A DNA stretch of 7,705 bases from JBBQTU01 sp038213005 (GCA_038213005.1 JBBQTU010000200.1:1-7705); one strand, 5' to 3'. Shown: positions 1-6,125, counted from the first letter of the stretch. Numbers and translations: made by a program. Notes: a model not told the origin generated them from the letters alone.

Positions 1-2
1 AC

Positions 3-788
3 GGCGACCCACCTCGACTCGAGCAGGTCTTCTGGAACCTGATCAAGAACGCGGTGAAGTTCACGCCCGAGGGAGGCGCCATCACGGTCTCGACCCGCAA
101 CGAAGCCACGGCCGACGCATCGTGGTTCGTCCTGTGCGTCACTGACACGGGTATTGGCATGACCCCCGAAACGATCGGACGGATCTTCCGTCACTTCGAA
201 CAGGGGAGCCACGCCATCACACGCACCTTTGGAGGCCTTGGACTTGGGCTGGCGATCTCCAAGGCGATTGTCGACCTCCACTGCGGGCGCATCGTCGCCC
301 AGAGCGACGGGCCGGGCAAAGGATCGGTGTTTACGGTTCATCTGCCGGTCGTCCCCGCGCCCGTGCCATCATCGCAGCCGCCCCAACTCCATTCCACGCC
401 CGCGCCGCAGGGGCTTCGCATCCTCCTCGTGGAGGATCATGGTCCCAGCGCACGCGCGCTGCTGCGCCTGCTGAGGGGCTTCGGACACCATCCCCAGGCA
501 GCCGGCGACATCGCCAGCGCCCGCCTCCTGGCGCAGCAGCAGACCTTCGACCTGGTCGTCAGTGATCTGGGGCTGCCTGACGGGCACGGGACCACCCTTA
601 TGGCCGAACTGCACAAGACCGGGCTCAGGGGAATCGCCCTTAGCGGCTATGGCATGCAGGAAGACGTGGAGCGATGCCTGGCCGCCGGGTTCGCCTGCCA
701 TCTCACCAAGCCGATCACTTCCGCCCAGTTGCAGGGGGCCATCAATGCGGTCGCCTCGGCCCCTGCAAACTCCACGGCTGGTGCCTGA
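3..788 (+). CDS. Hybrid sensor histidine kinase, C-terminal part (HATPase plus receiver), 5' end outside window
   Basis: This is the end of a two-component hybrid kinase; 261 residues are visible, reading in frame from base 3. The N box (NLIKNAVKFT, key Asn about residue 16) lies at the very start. It is followed by the G1 box DTGIGM (Asp about 48), an F-box-like IFRHFEQGS, and the G2 box GGLGLGLAISKAI, so the ATP-binding domain is intact except for its first residues. A Pro-rich linker (about 116-136) leads to a receiver domain with acidic pair ED (about 144-145), phosphoacceptor Asp in VVSDLGLPDG (about 188), Ser in ALSGYG (about 214) and Lys in LTKPI (about 236). All key residues for phosphorelay are present. 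The His-containing dimerisation domain and any sensor domains lie upstream, so the stimulus is unknown. No DNA-binding output domain follows the receiver, so a partner phosphotransfer protein or regulator is expected. The next gene is convergent. Confidence 0.93.
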   Translation, partial: GDPPRLEQVFWNLIKNAVKFTPEGGAITVSTRNEATADASWFVLCVTDTGIGMTPETIGRIFRHFEQGSHAITRTFGGLGLGLAISKAIVDLHCGRIVAQSDGPGKGSVFTVHLPVVPAPVPSSQPPQLHSTPAPQGLRILLVEDHGPSARALLRLLRGFGHHPQAAGDIASARLLAQQQTFDLVVSDLGLPDGHGTTLMAELHKTGLRGIALSGYGMQEDVERCLAAGFACHLTKPITSAQLQGAINAVASAPANSTAGA

Positions 789-822
789 TGTACTGCGTGG
801 CTCTGATGCCAACTTAAAATCG

Positions 823-909
823 GGGTGGCATGGCCAGATCGGTACTCCGAGATGGCCATGATTGTCCGCCCCATGCTCATTGCGGAGTACCGGCCTGAGC
901 ATGCCACCC
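823..909. repeat. Inverted pair of REP-like hairpins (BIME-like doublet)
   Basis: Two 38-base units face each other across an 11-base spacer: 823-860 on the plus strand and 909-872 on the minus strand. Each begins GGGTGGCATG, and the two match at 30 of 38 positions. Each unit folds as an 8-bp stem (829-836 with 853-860; 872-879 with 896-903), a small internal loop, a CGG/CCG inner stem and a TACT loop (read on the unit's own strand). Two stem positions differ between the units, and in both cases the pairing base has changed too (G-C to C-G and C-G to T-A). This argues that the fold is under selection. GTGG directly 5' of the hairpin recalls the GTAG-type tetranucleotide of REP elements mobilised by RAYT (TnpA-REP) transposases. 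The doublet lies between two convergent genes, where REP pairs are typically found and may also stop transcription. The RAYT link is inference; no transposase is in the window. Confidence 0.75.
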
Positions 910-987
910 ATGTTGCTGGAAGTCGGCCACAGCACACTATCGCAGTACAAACGTCAAGCCGCGGATAACGCCAACCAGGCCGCCGGC

Positions 988-1917
988 TCACCGTGGCGGC
1001 GGATGGAGTGCCTCCCCAAGCTTCTCGCAGACGTCCCCGACATGCGTCGACGGCAGGGTCAGATACCAGTCCGTGAGAATGGTCACCCGTCCGTCTTTGA
1101 CCGCCTGGAGCATCCCAAGCTGCGCCCACCGCTGCCGGGCCTGCTGCACCACCTGCGGCGGGGCTTCGGGCAGCAATTGCACGACCGCGGCCGGATTCAT
1201 CGCGATCAGCTTCTCCGTGTCGATTGTCGGGTAGTCCTTGGACATCTCGCCTGCCAGATTCCGTCCGCCGGCGATCGCCAGCAGGTCGTCCAGGTAGTTG
1301 CGTGGACCAACCACGAACGTGTGCTGATCGTCCAGCACCAGGACTGTTGAAACTGGGCCGAGGCCGGTCACCCGCTCACGGACGGTTTCCAGTTGGCGGC
1401 GAATCCGTTTCTCCAACTCATGGGCCTTGGGCTTTTGGTCGATCTCACGACCCAGCTTCTGGATCGCGGCGAAGATGTCGTCCAGGCGATCGGTGTGTAT
1501 GTCCACCAGGCGAATGCCCAGTTCGGTCGCCCGGTCGCGAAACGCGGAGGGCATCTCGGCGGCAGGGCGGTTGATGACCAGCATATCCGGGCGCAGCACA
1601 CTGAGCCGCTCCCAGTCGACCGTGTGGTAGTCGCCCACGCGCGCCATATCGCGCAATTCCGGCGTCTTGGGCTCGTAGTTGGAAACCCCGACCAGGTGAT
1701 CCGCCAGACCCATGTTCAGGATCATGTCCGTGGCGGCCGGCACGACACTGGCGACCGTGGGATGTCGGCGAGCCGGCGCGGTGGCCGGGGCCGAAGGTGC
1801 CGCGCGATCGCAGCCCGCGAGCATCCCAAGGGCGAAAACCGCACCCCAAACCAGGCCAGATATCGCGGCAGGGCAGAAAACAGACCGGACCGGTGGCCGA
1901 TTGGCAAGTTGACCCAT
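988..1917 (-). CDS. ABC transporter substrate-binding lipoprotein, BtuF/FepB-like (Peripla_BP_2)
   Basis: This 309-residue protein looks like a class III periplasmic solute-binding protein for cobalamin, haem or iron-siderophore uptake. The N-terminus has a basic region (NRPPVR), a hydrophobic segment (about 19-33) and a lipobox LAGC with the lipidated Cys at 36. Asp follows at +2, which in enterobacteria favours inner-membrane retention. An Ala/Pro-rich linker precedes the binding domain. Family marks include VASVVPAATDMILNMG, LVGVSNYEP, the LRPDMLVIN strand, the long connecting helix (about 137-185) and the second lobe starting VSTVLVLDD with LLAIAGGRNL. The length suits the family. Substrate cannot be assigned; BtuF-like is the best guess from the PAATD-MG-GVS pattern. 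No permease or ATPase gene adjoins it, so its transporter must be elsewhere. The ATG at 1917 is the only start giving a full signal peptide, and it has no Shine-Dalgarno site. The predicted promoter is only a few bases upstream. Confidence 0.82.
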   Translation of the reverse strand: MGQLANRPPVRSVFCPAAISGLVWGAVFALGMLAGCDRAAPSAPATAPARRHPTVASVVPAATDMILNMGLADHLVGVSNYEPKTPELRDMARVGDYHTVDWERLSVLRPDMLVINRPAAEMPSAFRDRATELGIRLVDIHTDRLDDIFAAIQKLGREIDQKPKAHELEKRIRRQLETVRERVTGLGPVSTVLVLDDQHTFVVGPRNYLDDLLAIAGGRNLAGEMSKDYPTIDTEKLIAMNPAAVVQLLPEAPPQVVQQARQRWAQLGMLQAVKDGRVTILTDWYLTLPSTHVGDVCEKLGEALHPPPR

Positions 1918-1926
1918 GACGCGCCG

Positions 1927-1955
1927 ATGGTAGAGTTGTCACTAGTGGCTGTCAA
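1927..1955 (-). promoter_or_regulatory. Sigma70-like promoter for the solute-binding lipoprotein gene
   Basis: Read on the minus strand, TTGACA (1955-1950) is separated by exactly 17 bases from TACCAT (1932-1927), giving 6/6 and 4/6 matches to the consensus hexamers. Transcription would start near 1920, only about three bases before the ATG at 1917, so the mRNA would be almost leaderless, in line with the missing Shine-Dalgarno site. The spacer contains the perfect 8-base palindrome CACTAGTG (1940-1947), and TGACA occurs twice in the same direction (in the -35 and again inside the spacer). Either could be an operator, but this is only inference. Confidence 0.55.
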
Positions 1956-1987
1956 ACGCCGGGTCGTGTGGGCGCTGGGTAATAAGA

Positions 1988-2977
1988 ATGACTGAAGAAA
2001 CAGGCTTTTTCGATCGGGTTTCTCGCTGGTTCAAGCGGCAGTTTCGCAAGGAGGAGGATCTTCCTCTTCTATACGGACAGACCGAAACCAGCCTGCTGCC
2101 CTCGCGCCGCGGCTTATTCCCCTGGACCCGCACCGGCGGCAGCATCGACATGATCGAAAGCCGTCTGTCGGCCGTGACGAGCTTGATGGTGGCCCTTCGC
2201 AGCGCCATCGACCAGCAGAGTCAGCGGCATGATGAACTGCTGACCTATCTGTCGCAGCTCTCCCATGCTCTGCAGGCGATTCCTGACACGGCCCGCGTGC
2301 AAAGCGAGACGCTCCGCGTGCTGCATCAGCAGATCGCCTATCAGAACGCCCAGCACAAGCAGCTCTCGGAGGTTCTCCGGAAGCTTGGCGACTCCGACGG
2401 CGAGCAGCACACGATTATCGAGGGCCTGCGAGAACGCGTTGAAATCCTCTATGCCACCGACCAGAGCATCCGCGAAACGATCGGGGGCATGGATACCGCC
2501 GTCAGACAGGTCAGCCTCAACTCAAACACTTCTACCCTGGTGCTCGAGCGACTGCGCGACAATCTGGTCAATCACGAGACCGATCTGGACAAGTCATTGC
2601 GCCGGCAGAATCGCCACGTTCTGATCGCCTTGGTGATCTGCATGGTCCTTTCGATCATCGCGATCGTGACGGTCATCGTCGTGGCGAGCTGGAATTTCGG
2701 TGCGATCGAACAGCTCAAAGTAGGCCAGCCGGCGGCGGCGGCGGCCTATGTGCAGCCCGTCCTGCCCACTCCCGCGGCTCCGATTGTGCCGCCTGCGGTG
2801 GCGGCACCGGCCACGGCCCCAGCACCGATCCCAGCGCCCGCCCCGGCTGTCCAACCGGAAAAGGCTGAGCCGACCTCGGCAAAGACACCCGCGACCGGAA
2901 GCGCTGGCGTGGAAGCACCAGGCTCCGCCCCCCAGCCAGCGCCGGCCGCCCCCGGCAACCTGATCGGCGCACCCTAA
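1988..2977 (+). CDS. Single-pass membrane protein of unknown function with helical cytoplasmic part and Ala/Pro-rich tail
   Basis: I do not recognise the family of this 329-residue protein. The first 45 residues are basic and aromatic (RVSRWFKRQFRKEE). Residues about 52-205 are rich in Leu, Gln, Glu and Arg with heptad-like spacing and almost no Pro, so a long helical or coiled-coil region is likely. One strongly hydrophobic segment (about 210-234, with CMVLSIIAIVTVIVVAS) is preceded by LRRQNRH. By the positive-inside rule this puts the N-terminal 209 residues in the cytoplasm and the C-terminus outside. The last about 80 residues are low-complexity Ala/Pro (repeats such as APAPIPAPAPA) and could span or reach into the envelope, as in TonB-like proteins, though no TonB domain is visible. 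The ATG at 1988 lacks a clear Shine-Dalgarno site. The gene diverges from the lipoprotein gene, and its stop codon overlaps that of the convergent rhomboid gene. Confidence 0.8.
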   Translation: MTEETGFFDRVSRWFKRQFRKEEDLPLLYGQTETSLLPSRRGLFPWTRTGGSIDMIESRLSAVTSLMVALRSAIDQQSQRHDELLTYLSQLSHALQAIPDTARVQSETLRVLHQQIAYQNAQHKQLSEVLRKLGDSDGEQHTIIEGLRERVEILYATDQSIRETIGGMDTAVRQVSLNSNTSTLVLERLRDNLVNHETDLDKSLRRQNRHVLIALVICMVLSIIAIVTVIVVASWNFGAIEQLKVGQPAAAAAYVQPVLPTPAAPIVPPAVAAPATAPAPIPAPAPAVQPEKAEPTSAKTPATGSAGVEAPGSAPQPAPAAPGNLIGAP

Positions 2978-4101
2978 GTGGGCGGCGCCAGCCGCTGCAA
3001 TTCCGCCTCAGCGACCTGACGTTCCCGATCACTGCGCGCCAGTCGAATCGCCTCCCGAAGACACTCCTTCGCGCGCTCGATCCGATTGAGGTAGCGAGAA
3101 TACGTCAGCCCCAGCATCAGATTGACATGGTCTACGTCCTGCGATGAGCCGTATTGCGTCAGATAAAGCTCGTATGCATCGGCCGCATGGACCGGGTCCT
3201 GCTGACTGAACAGTTCGTTGGCGATCTCCAGCAGCGTCTGCCGCGGTAGAGTCTGTGCAGGGTCCATCTTGCGCAGTTCAACAAACGACTTTGCGGCATC
3301 CCCGATGCGGCGGTGCGCGACCGCCTCGGCAATCTGGGCTCGCAGTTCCTGCACCGGTGTGGGCAATTTGGCGGCCGCCGCAGCACGGGCCTTGCCCGGA
3401 TCGATCGAGAACGGGTCGTATCCACCGCGGACCATGCTGCCGAACTGGTGGCGACGTTTCATCCGCTCCAGCAGCGACATCATGTCCATCGGATCGCGAG
3501 GCAGCAGCCTCGTTGCCTGCAAGGTAAGACTGAGCACGAACCCCATCACGGATCCGGCCACGTGGGCCTCGTGGGCCACTCCGCCACCCACGCCGCTGTA
3601 GGCGAGAATCAGGTCCTGCATGAAATAGAAGATGATGAAGAAGATGCTGGGAACTTCTGTCACGCCGATGATGATAAACCAGTATGCCACGGTGATGCGT
3701 GAGCGAGGCAGCAGCGCCAGGTAGGCACCGGTCACGGCCGAGACGGCCCCGCTGGCGCCCAGCATGCTGTGGTCATTGATCAGCGTGTAGCCGAGGGCGG
3801 CGCACACGGCTCCACCGAGATAAAGACCGAGGTATCCGAAGTTGCCAAACCGGTCGCAGACATTGTTCCCGAAGATGTAGAGGAACAGCATATTCCCCAC
3901 GATGTGCCAGATGTCCGCGTGGAGGAAGGCGTAGGTGACAAACTGGTATACCCTAGGATATGCGGCATTGAGGGCAAACTGCTCGGCGAGCTGAGGAAAA
4001 CGGCGCTGGGCGAGGAACGCCAGCACGTTCAGCGCGATCAGTAGCCAGTTCATCCAGGGAGTACTACGAAGCGGGCTGTCGGTGCGAATAGGAAGAATCA
4101 T
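2974..4101 (-). CDS. Rhomboid family intramembrane serine protease with C-terminal TPR-like domain
   Basis: This protein cleaves membrane-spanning substrates within the bilayer. The N-terminal about 200 residues contain the rhomboid core. HxxxN appears in ADIWHIVGNMLFLYIFG (His66, Asn70 for the oxyanion hole). The nucleophile Ser117 is in GASGAVSAVTG, and the catalytic His180 is in HEAHVAGSVMG. The opening MILPIRTD and several hydrophobic helices (about 17-31, 90-108, 112-131, 138-165, 181-197) fit the six-helix bacterial type. All catalytic residues are present. Residues about 203-375 are soluble and helical; about 286-318 and 323-356 look like tetratricopeptide-type helix pairs, probably a cytoplasmic docking module. 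The gene starts 21 bases after the end of the RsbW-like gene on the same strand and is probably co-transcribed, although no Shine-Dalgarno site precedes it. Its stop TAG overlaps the stop TAA of the opposing gene (shared CTAA at 2974-2977). Its natural substrate cannot be told from sequence. Confidence 0.92.
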   Translation of the reverse strand: MILPIRTDSPLRSTPWMNWLLIALNVLAFLAQRRFPQLAEQFALNAAYPRVYQFVTYAFLHADIWHIVGNMLFLYIFGNNVCDRFGNFGYLGLYLGGAVCAALGYTLINDHSMLGASGAVSAVTGAYLALLPRSRITVAYWFIIIGVTEVPSIFFIIFYFMQDLILAYSGVGGGVAHEAHVAGSVMGFVLSLTLQATRLLPRDPMDMMSLLERMKRRHQFGSMVRGGYDPFSIDPGKARAAAAAKLPTPVQELRAQIAEAVAHRRIGDAAKSFVELRKMDPAQTLPRQTLLEIANELFSQQDPVHAADAYELYLTQYGSSQDVDHVNLMLGLTYSRYLNRIERAKECLREAIRLARSDRERQVAEAELQRLAPPT

Positions 4102-4122
4102 GGGGTTGCTGGGCTTGGGGGC

Positions 4123-4554
4123 CTAACAGTCCGGCTGGGCAGGGGGCTCAGGCGGCTCAGGGTCGTTCGTGCGAATCATGGTAATACGCCGGCCGCGATT
4201 CGACCACGTCACGCTGCTCATGTACGCCTCGATCAGAAGGATACCTCTTCCGCTGCACTTGCACAGATTCTCGTCGCGGCGGGGGTCTGGGACGCAGCAT
4301 CGCTTAAACCCCGGCCCCTGATCTTCGACGCTGATCTCTGCTCGTTGCGGCGAAATCCGCGCCTCAATGTGCACCTTCTTGGTCAGGTCATATTTGTTCC
4401 CATGCTTGATGGCGTTGATCACCGCCTCTTCCACGGCCAGCTTGATGGCGAAAACCGACGCCGGGGCATAGCCCAGACGCTCCACCTCTTTCATGATCTT
4501 CTCCGAAGCCCCGCGGCTTTCAGCGAAATCCGAAGCGATGGTCGCGCGAATCAC
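4123..4554 (-). CDS. rsbW: Anti-sigma factor serine kinase, RsbW/SpoIIAB-like (HATPase_c_2)
   Basis: This GHKL-type serine kinase would bind a sigma factor or another target and phosphorylate the STAS antagonist encoded directly upstream. The visible ATP-binding motifs are the N box (KLAVEEAVINAIKHGN, Asn47), the G1 box EDQGPGF (about 77-83) and the G2 box SGRGILLI (about 101-108). The size (143 residues) matches RsbW. Unusually, four cysteines lie in the ATP lid (Cys86, 87, 98, 100) and the last residue is also Cys. The C-terminus is Pro-rich (PEPPEPPAQP). The annotated start is GTG at 4554, with no Shine-Dalgarno site. An in-frame CTG at 4575, preceded by GGAGA at about six bases, would add seven residues (MTDKHAK) and may be the real start. 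The gene follows the STAS gene by 45 bases (24 if CTG is used), so the two form an operon. No sigma factor or PP2C phosphatase gene is in the window. Confidence 0.9.
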   Translation of the reverse strand: MIRATIASDFAESRGASEKIMKEVERLGYAPASVFAIKLAVEEAVINAIKHGNKYDLTKKVHIEARISPQRAEISVEDQGPGFKRCCVPDPRRDENLCKCSGRGILLIEAYMSSVTWSNRGRRITMIRTNDPEPPEPPAQPDC

Positions 4555-4599
4555 CTTGGCGTGCTTATCAGTCAGATCGTGTCTCCGCTGAAAGGGTGC

Positions 4600-4962
4600 C
4601 TACTTGCTGAAGCTCGCCATCGCGTCTTCCCGCCCGGGAACGATCTTGAAGAGCTTGTTCAACTTGGTGATGGTAAACACCTCAAGGATCTGCGGGCGAA
4701 TCCTGGTCAGCCGCAACTGCCCGTTGCGCTGCCGCAGGCGATTATTGGCATTAATCAGCATGCCCAGCGCCGCGCTACTCAGATGCTCCACATTTGAGAA
4801 GTCCAGCAGCATCTTGGGATACTCATGCTTGTCGATCAGCGACCCAAGCGTGTCGCCGATCTCCTTGATATTGGACTCATCCAGTATCTTGCTGGTGGTA
4901 AATTCGCACACAAAAACGCCTGCGTGCTCGCTCACTGCGATAGGGGCGGGAACCTCGGGCAT
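4600..4962 (-). CDS. rsbV: STAS-domain anti-sigma factor antagonist, RsbV/SpoIIAA-like
   Basis: This 120-residue STAS protein is the natural partner of the RsbW-like kinase just downstream. In its unphosphorylated form it would bind the kinase and free its target. The core reads MLLDFSNVEHLSSAALGMLI, matching the STAS strand-helix motif; Ser63 aligns with the phosphorylated Ser58 of SpoIIAA. The preceding Asp of the usual DSSGLG is Ser62 here, and the following Ser-Gly is Ala-Ala, a variation also known among STAS proteins outside the Firmicutes. The start at 4962 is favoured because AAGGAAGG lies four bases upstream of the ATG, the STAS fold begins soon after (IAVSEHAGVFVCEF), and the predicted promoter lies downstream of the longer in-frame ATG at 5145. 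The extra 61 residues of that longer reading frame look non-coding (rich in Arg, Cys, Trp). Confidence 0.9.
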   Translation of the reverse strand: MPEVPAPIAVSEHAGVFVCEFTTSKILDESNIKEIGDTLGSLIDKHEYPKMLLDFSNVEHLSSAALGMLINANNRLRQRNGQLRLTRIRPQILEVFTITKLNKLFKIVPGREDAMASFSK

Positions 4963-5047
4963 GACGCCTTCCTTCACGGTAAAGGTCTGGCCAATCGCCG
5001 TTTGCGTCGGGCAAGCGCGCATCAGCCATCTTAACCACAGACCCGAA

Positions 5048-5078
5048 TGACAGTACGAATGCCCTGCTCGACTGTCAA
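5048..5078 (-). promoter_or_regulatory. Sigma70-like promoter of the STAS/anti-sigma operon with inverted-repeat operator candidate
   Basis: On the minus strand TTGACA (5078-5073) stands 17 bases from TACTGT (5055-5050). The -35 is perfect and the -10 matches 3/6. A transcript would start near 5043 and have a leader of about 80 bases to the ATG at 4962. A perfect 7-base inverted repeat, TGACAGT (5048-5054) and ACTGTCA (5071-5077), covers both hexamers. The arm centres are about 23 bp apart, roughly two helical turns, as expected for a dimeric repressor site. The promoter call is fair; the operator role is inference. Confidence 0.5.
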
Positions 5079-5152
5079 GGAGGCGCAGTGATGTCCCGTG
5101 CTGTGCCCCTCTGCGTCCGATGAAGCCAAATGCCCCCGGGCGCAACCTTTGT

Positions 5153-5181
5153 TTGAATTCTCGCTGCCGAATCCCTAACCT
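5153..5181 (+). promoter_or_regulatory. Possible promoter of the succinyl-CoA ligase alpha gene
   Basis: TTGAAT (5153-5158, 4/6) and TAACCT (5176-5181, 3/6) are 17 bases apart. A start about seven bases further on would fall at 5188, just before the ATG at 5191, giving a near-leaderless mRNA. This fits the absence of any Shine-Dalgarno site, but the -10 match is weak and such matches occur by chance. Confidence 0.25.
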
Positions 5182-5190
5182 TGATTACCT

Positions 5191-6090
5191 ATGGCAATTC
5201 TGGTCAACCGCAACACGCGGGTTCTGTGTCAGGGCATCACCGGTTCGGCCGGGGCGTTCCACACCAAGGCCTGCCTGGAATACGGCACACAGATGGTCGG
5301 CGGGGTCACACCCGGCAAGGGTGGCCAGAAGGATCCCAACGGTCTGCCCATTTTTAACAGCGTCCGCGCAGCAGTGAGAACCACGGGCGCCGATGCCACG
5401 ATGATCTTCGTCCCCGCCCCCATGGCGGCCGACGCGATCCTGGAGGCCGCCGATGCCGGCCTCCGCACCATCGTCGCCATTACCGAAGGTGTCCCCGTGC
5501 TGGACATGGTGAAAGTGAAAAAGGCACTGGTCGAATATCCAGGGGTGCATCTGATCGGCCCGAATTGCCCGGGCATCATCACCCCGGGTGAGTGCAAGAT
5601 CGGCATCATGCCCGGCTACATCCACACGCCACCGACGGGCGCCAAGACCGGGAAGACCGTCGGCATCATCTCGCGCAGCGGCACCCTGACGTACGAAGCC
5701 GTCTGGCAATGTTCCACGCGAGGCATCGGCCAGACGACCTGCGTCGGCATCGGTGGCGACCCCGTCAAAGGGATCAACTTTATCGAACTGCTCGAGATGT
5801 TCAGCGCCGACCCGGCCACCGACTCGATCGTGCTCATTGGTGAGATTGGTGGCACCGATGAGGAGCAGGCGGCCCGATACGTTCAGCAGCATGTGAAAAA
5901 GCCCGTCGTCGCCTACATCGCCGGGCGAACCGCGCCTCCCGGGCGCCGTATGGGACACGCCGGGGCCATCATCAGCGGCGGGGAGGGAACGGCCCAGTCC
6001 AAGATCAGTGCGCTCGAATCCGCCGGCATCACCGTGGCAGAGAGTCCCGCCGGCATCGGCGCGGCCCTGGCCATGGTTCTGGCTGTCTGA
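5191..6090 (+). CDS. sucD: Succinyl-CoA ligase (ADP/GDP-forming) subunit alpha
   Basis: This is the alpha subunit of succinyl-CoA synthetase, which in the TCA cycle interconverts succinyl-CoA and succinate with substrate-level phosphorylation, through a phosphohistidine. The 299-residue length is close to the usual 290. The N-terminal Rossmann CoA-binding domain has GITGSAGAFHT (about 15-25), GGVTPGKGGQ and the ITEGVP loop. The ligase domain has GPNCPGIITP, IISRSGTLTYE and the phosphohistidine loop GRRMGHAGAIISGG with His256 (His246 in E. coli). All expected catalytic features are present. The beta subunit gene sucC, often directly upstream, is absent: the neighbour on that side is the divergent STAS operon, and the next plus-strand gene is a small DUF4926-like gene. 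The ATG at 5191 has no Shine-Dalgarno site. MAILVNRNTRVL is a typical start for the family. Confidence 0.97.
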   Translation: MAILVNRNTRVLCQGITGSAGAFHTKACLEYGTQMVGGVTPGKGGQKDPNGLPIFNSVRAAVRTTGADATMIFVPAPMAADAILEAADAGLRTIVAITEGVPVLDMVKVKKALVEYPGVHLIGPNCPGIITPGECKIGIMPGYIHTPPTGAKTGKTVGIISRSGTLTYEAVWQCSTRGIGQTTCVGIGGDPVKGINFIELLEMFSADPATDSIVLIGEIGGTDEEQAARYVQQHVKKPVVAYIAGRTAPPGRRMGHAGAIISGGEGTAQSKISALESAGITVAESPAGIGAALAMVLAV

Positions 6091-6125
6091 TACGGCGAGC
6101 CCGTCCGCGGCAGAGATTTTTTCCG

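Noticed and set aside
369..1129. Minus-strand open frames opposite the kinase end and through the REP-like region
   Set aside because: They overlap the receiver domain in antisense and run through the hairpin repeat; composition is Arg/Gly-rich and no domain or ribosome site supports them.
862..1350. Plus-strand open frame (162 codons) starting inside the REP-like doublet
   Set aside because: It is mostly antisense to the lipoprotein gene and begins inside the repeat, so it is a shadow.
4963..5145. N-terminal extension of the STAS gene to an ATG at 5145
   Set aside because: The extra 61 residues look non-coding, the predicted promoter lies within this stretch, and the ATG at 4962 has a strong AAGGAAGG site.
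6092..6122. Possible terminator after sucD (ACGG/CCGT stem and a run of six T)
   Set aside because: The stem is only four base pairs and is about a dozen bases from the T-run, so it does not fit an intrinsic terminator.
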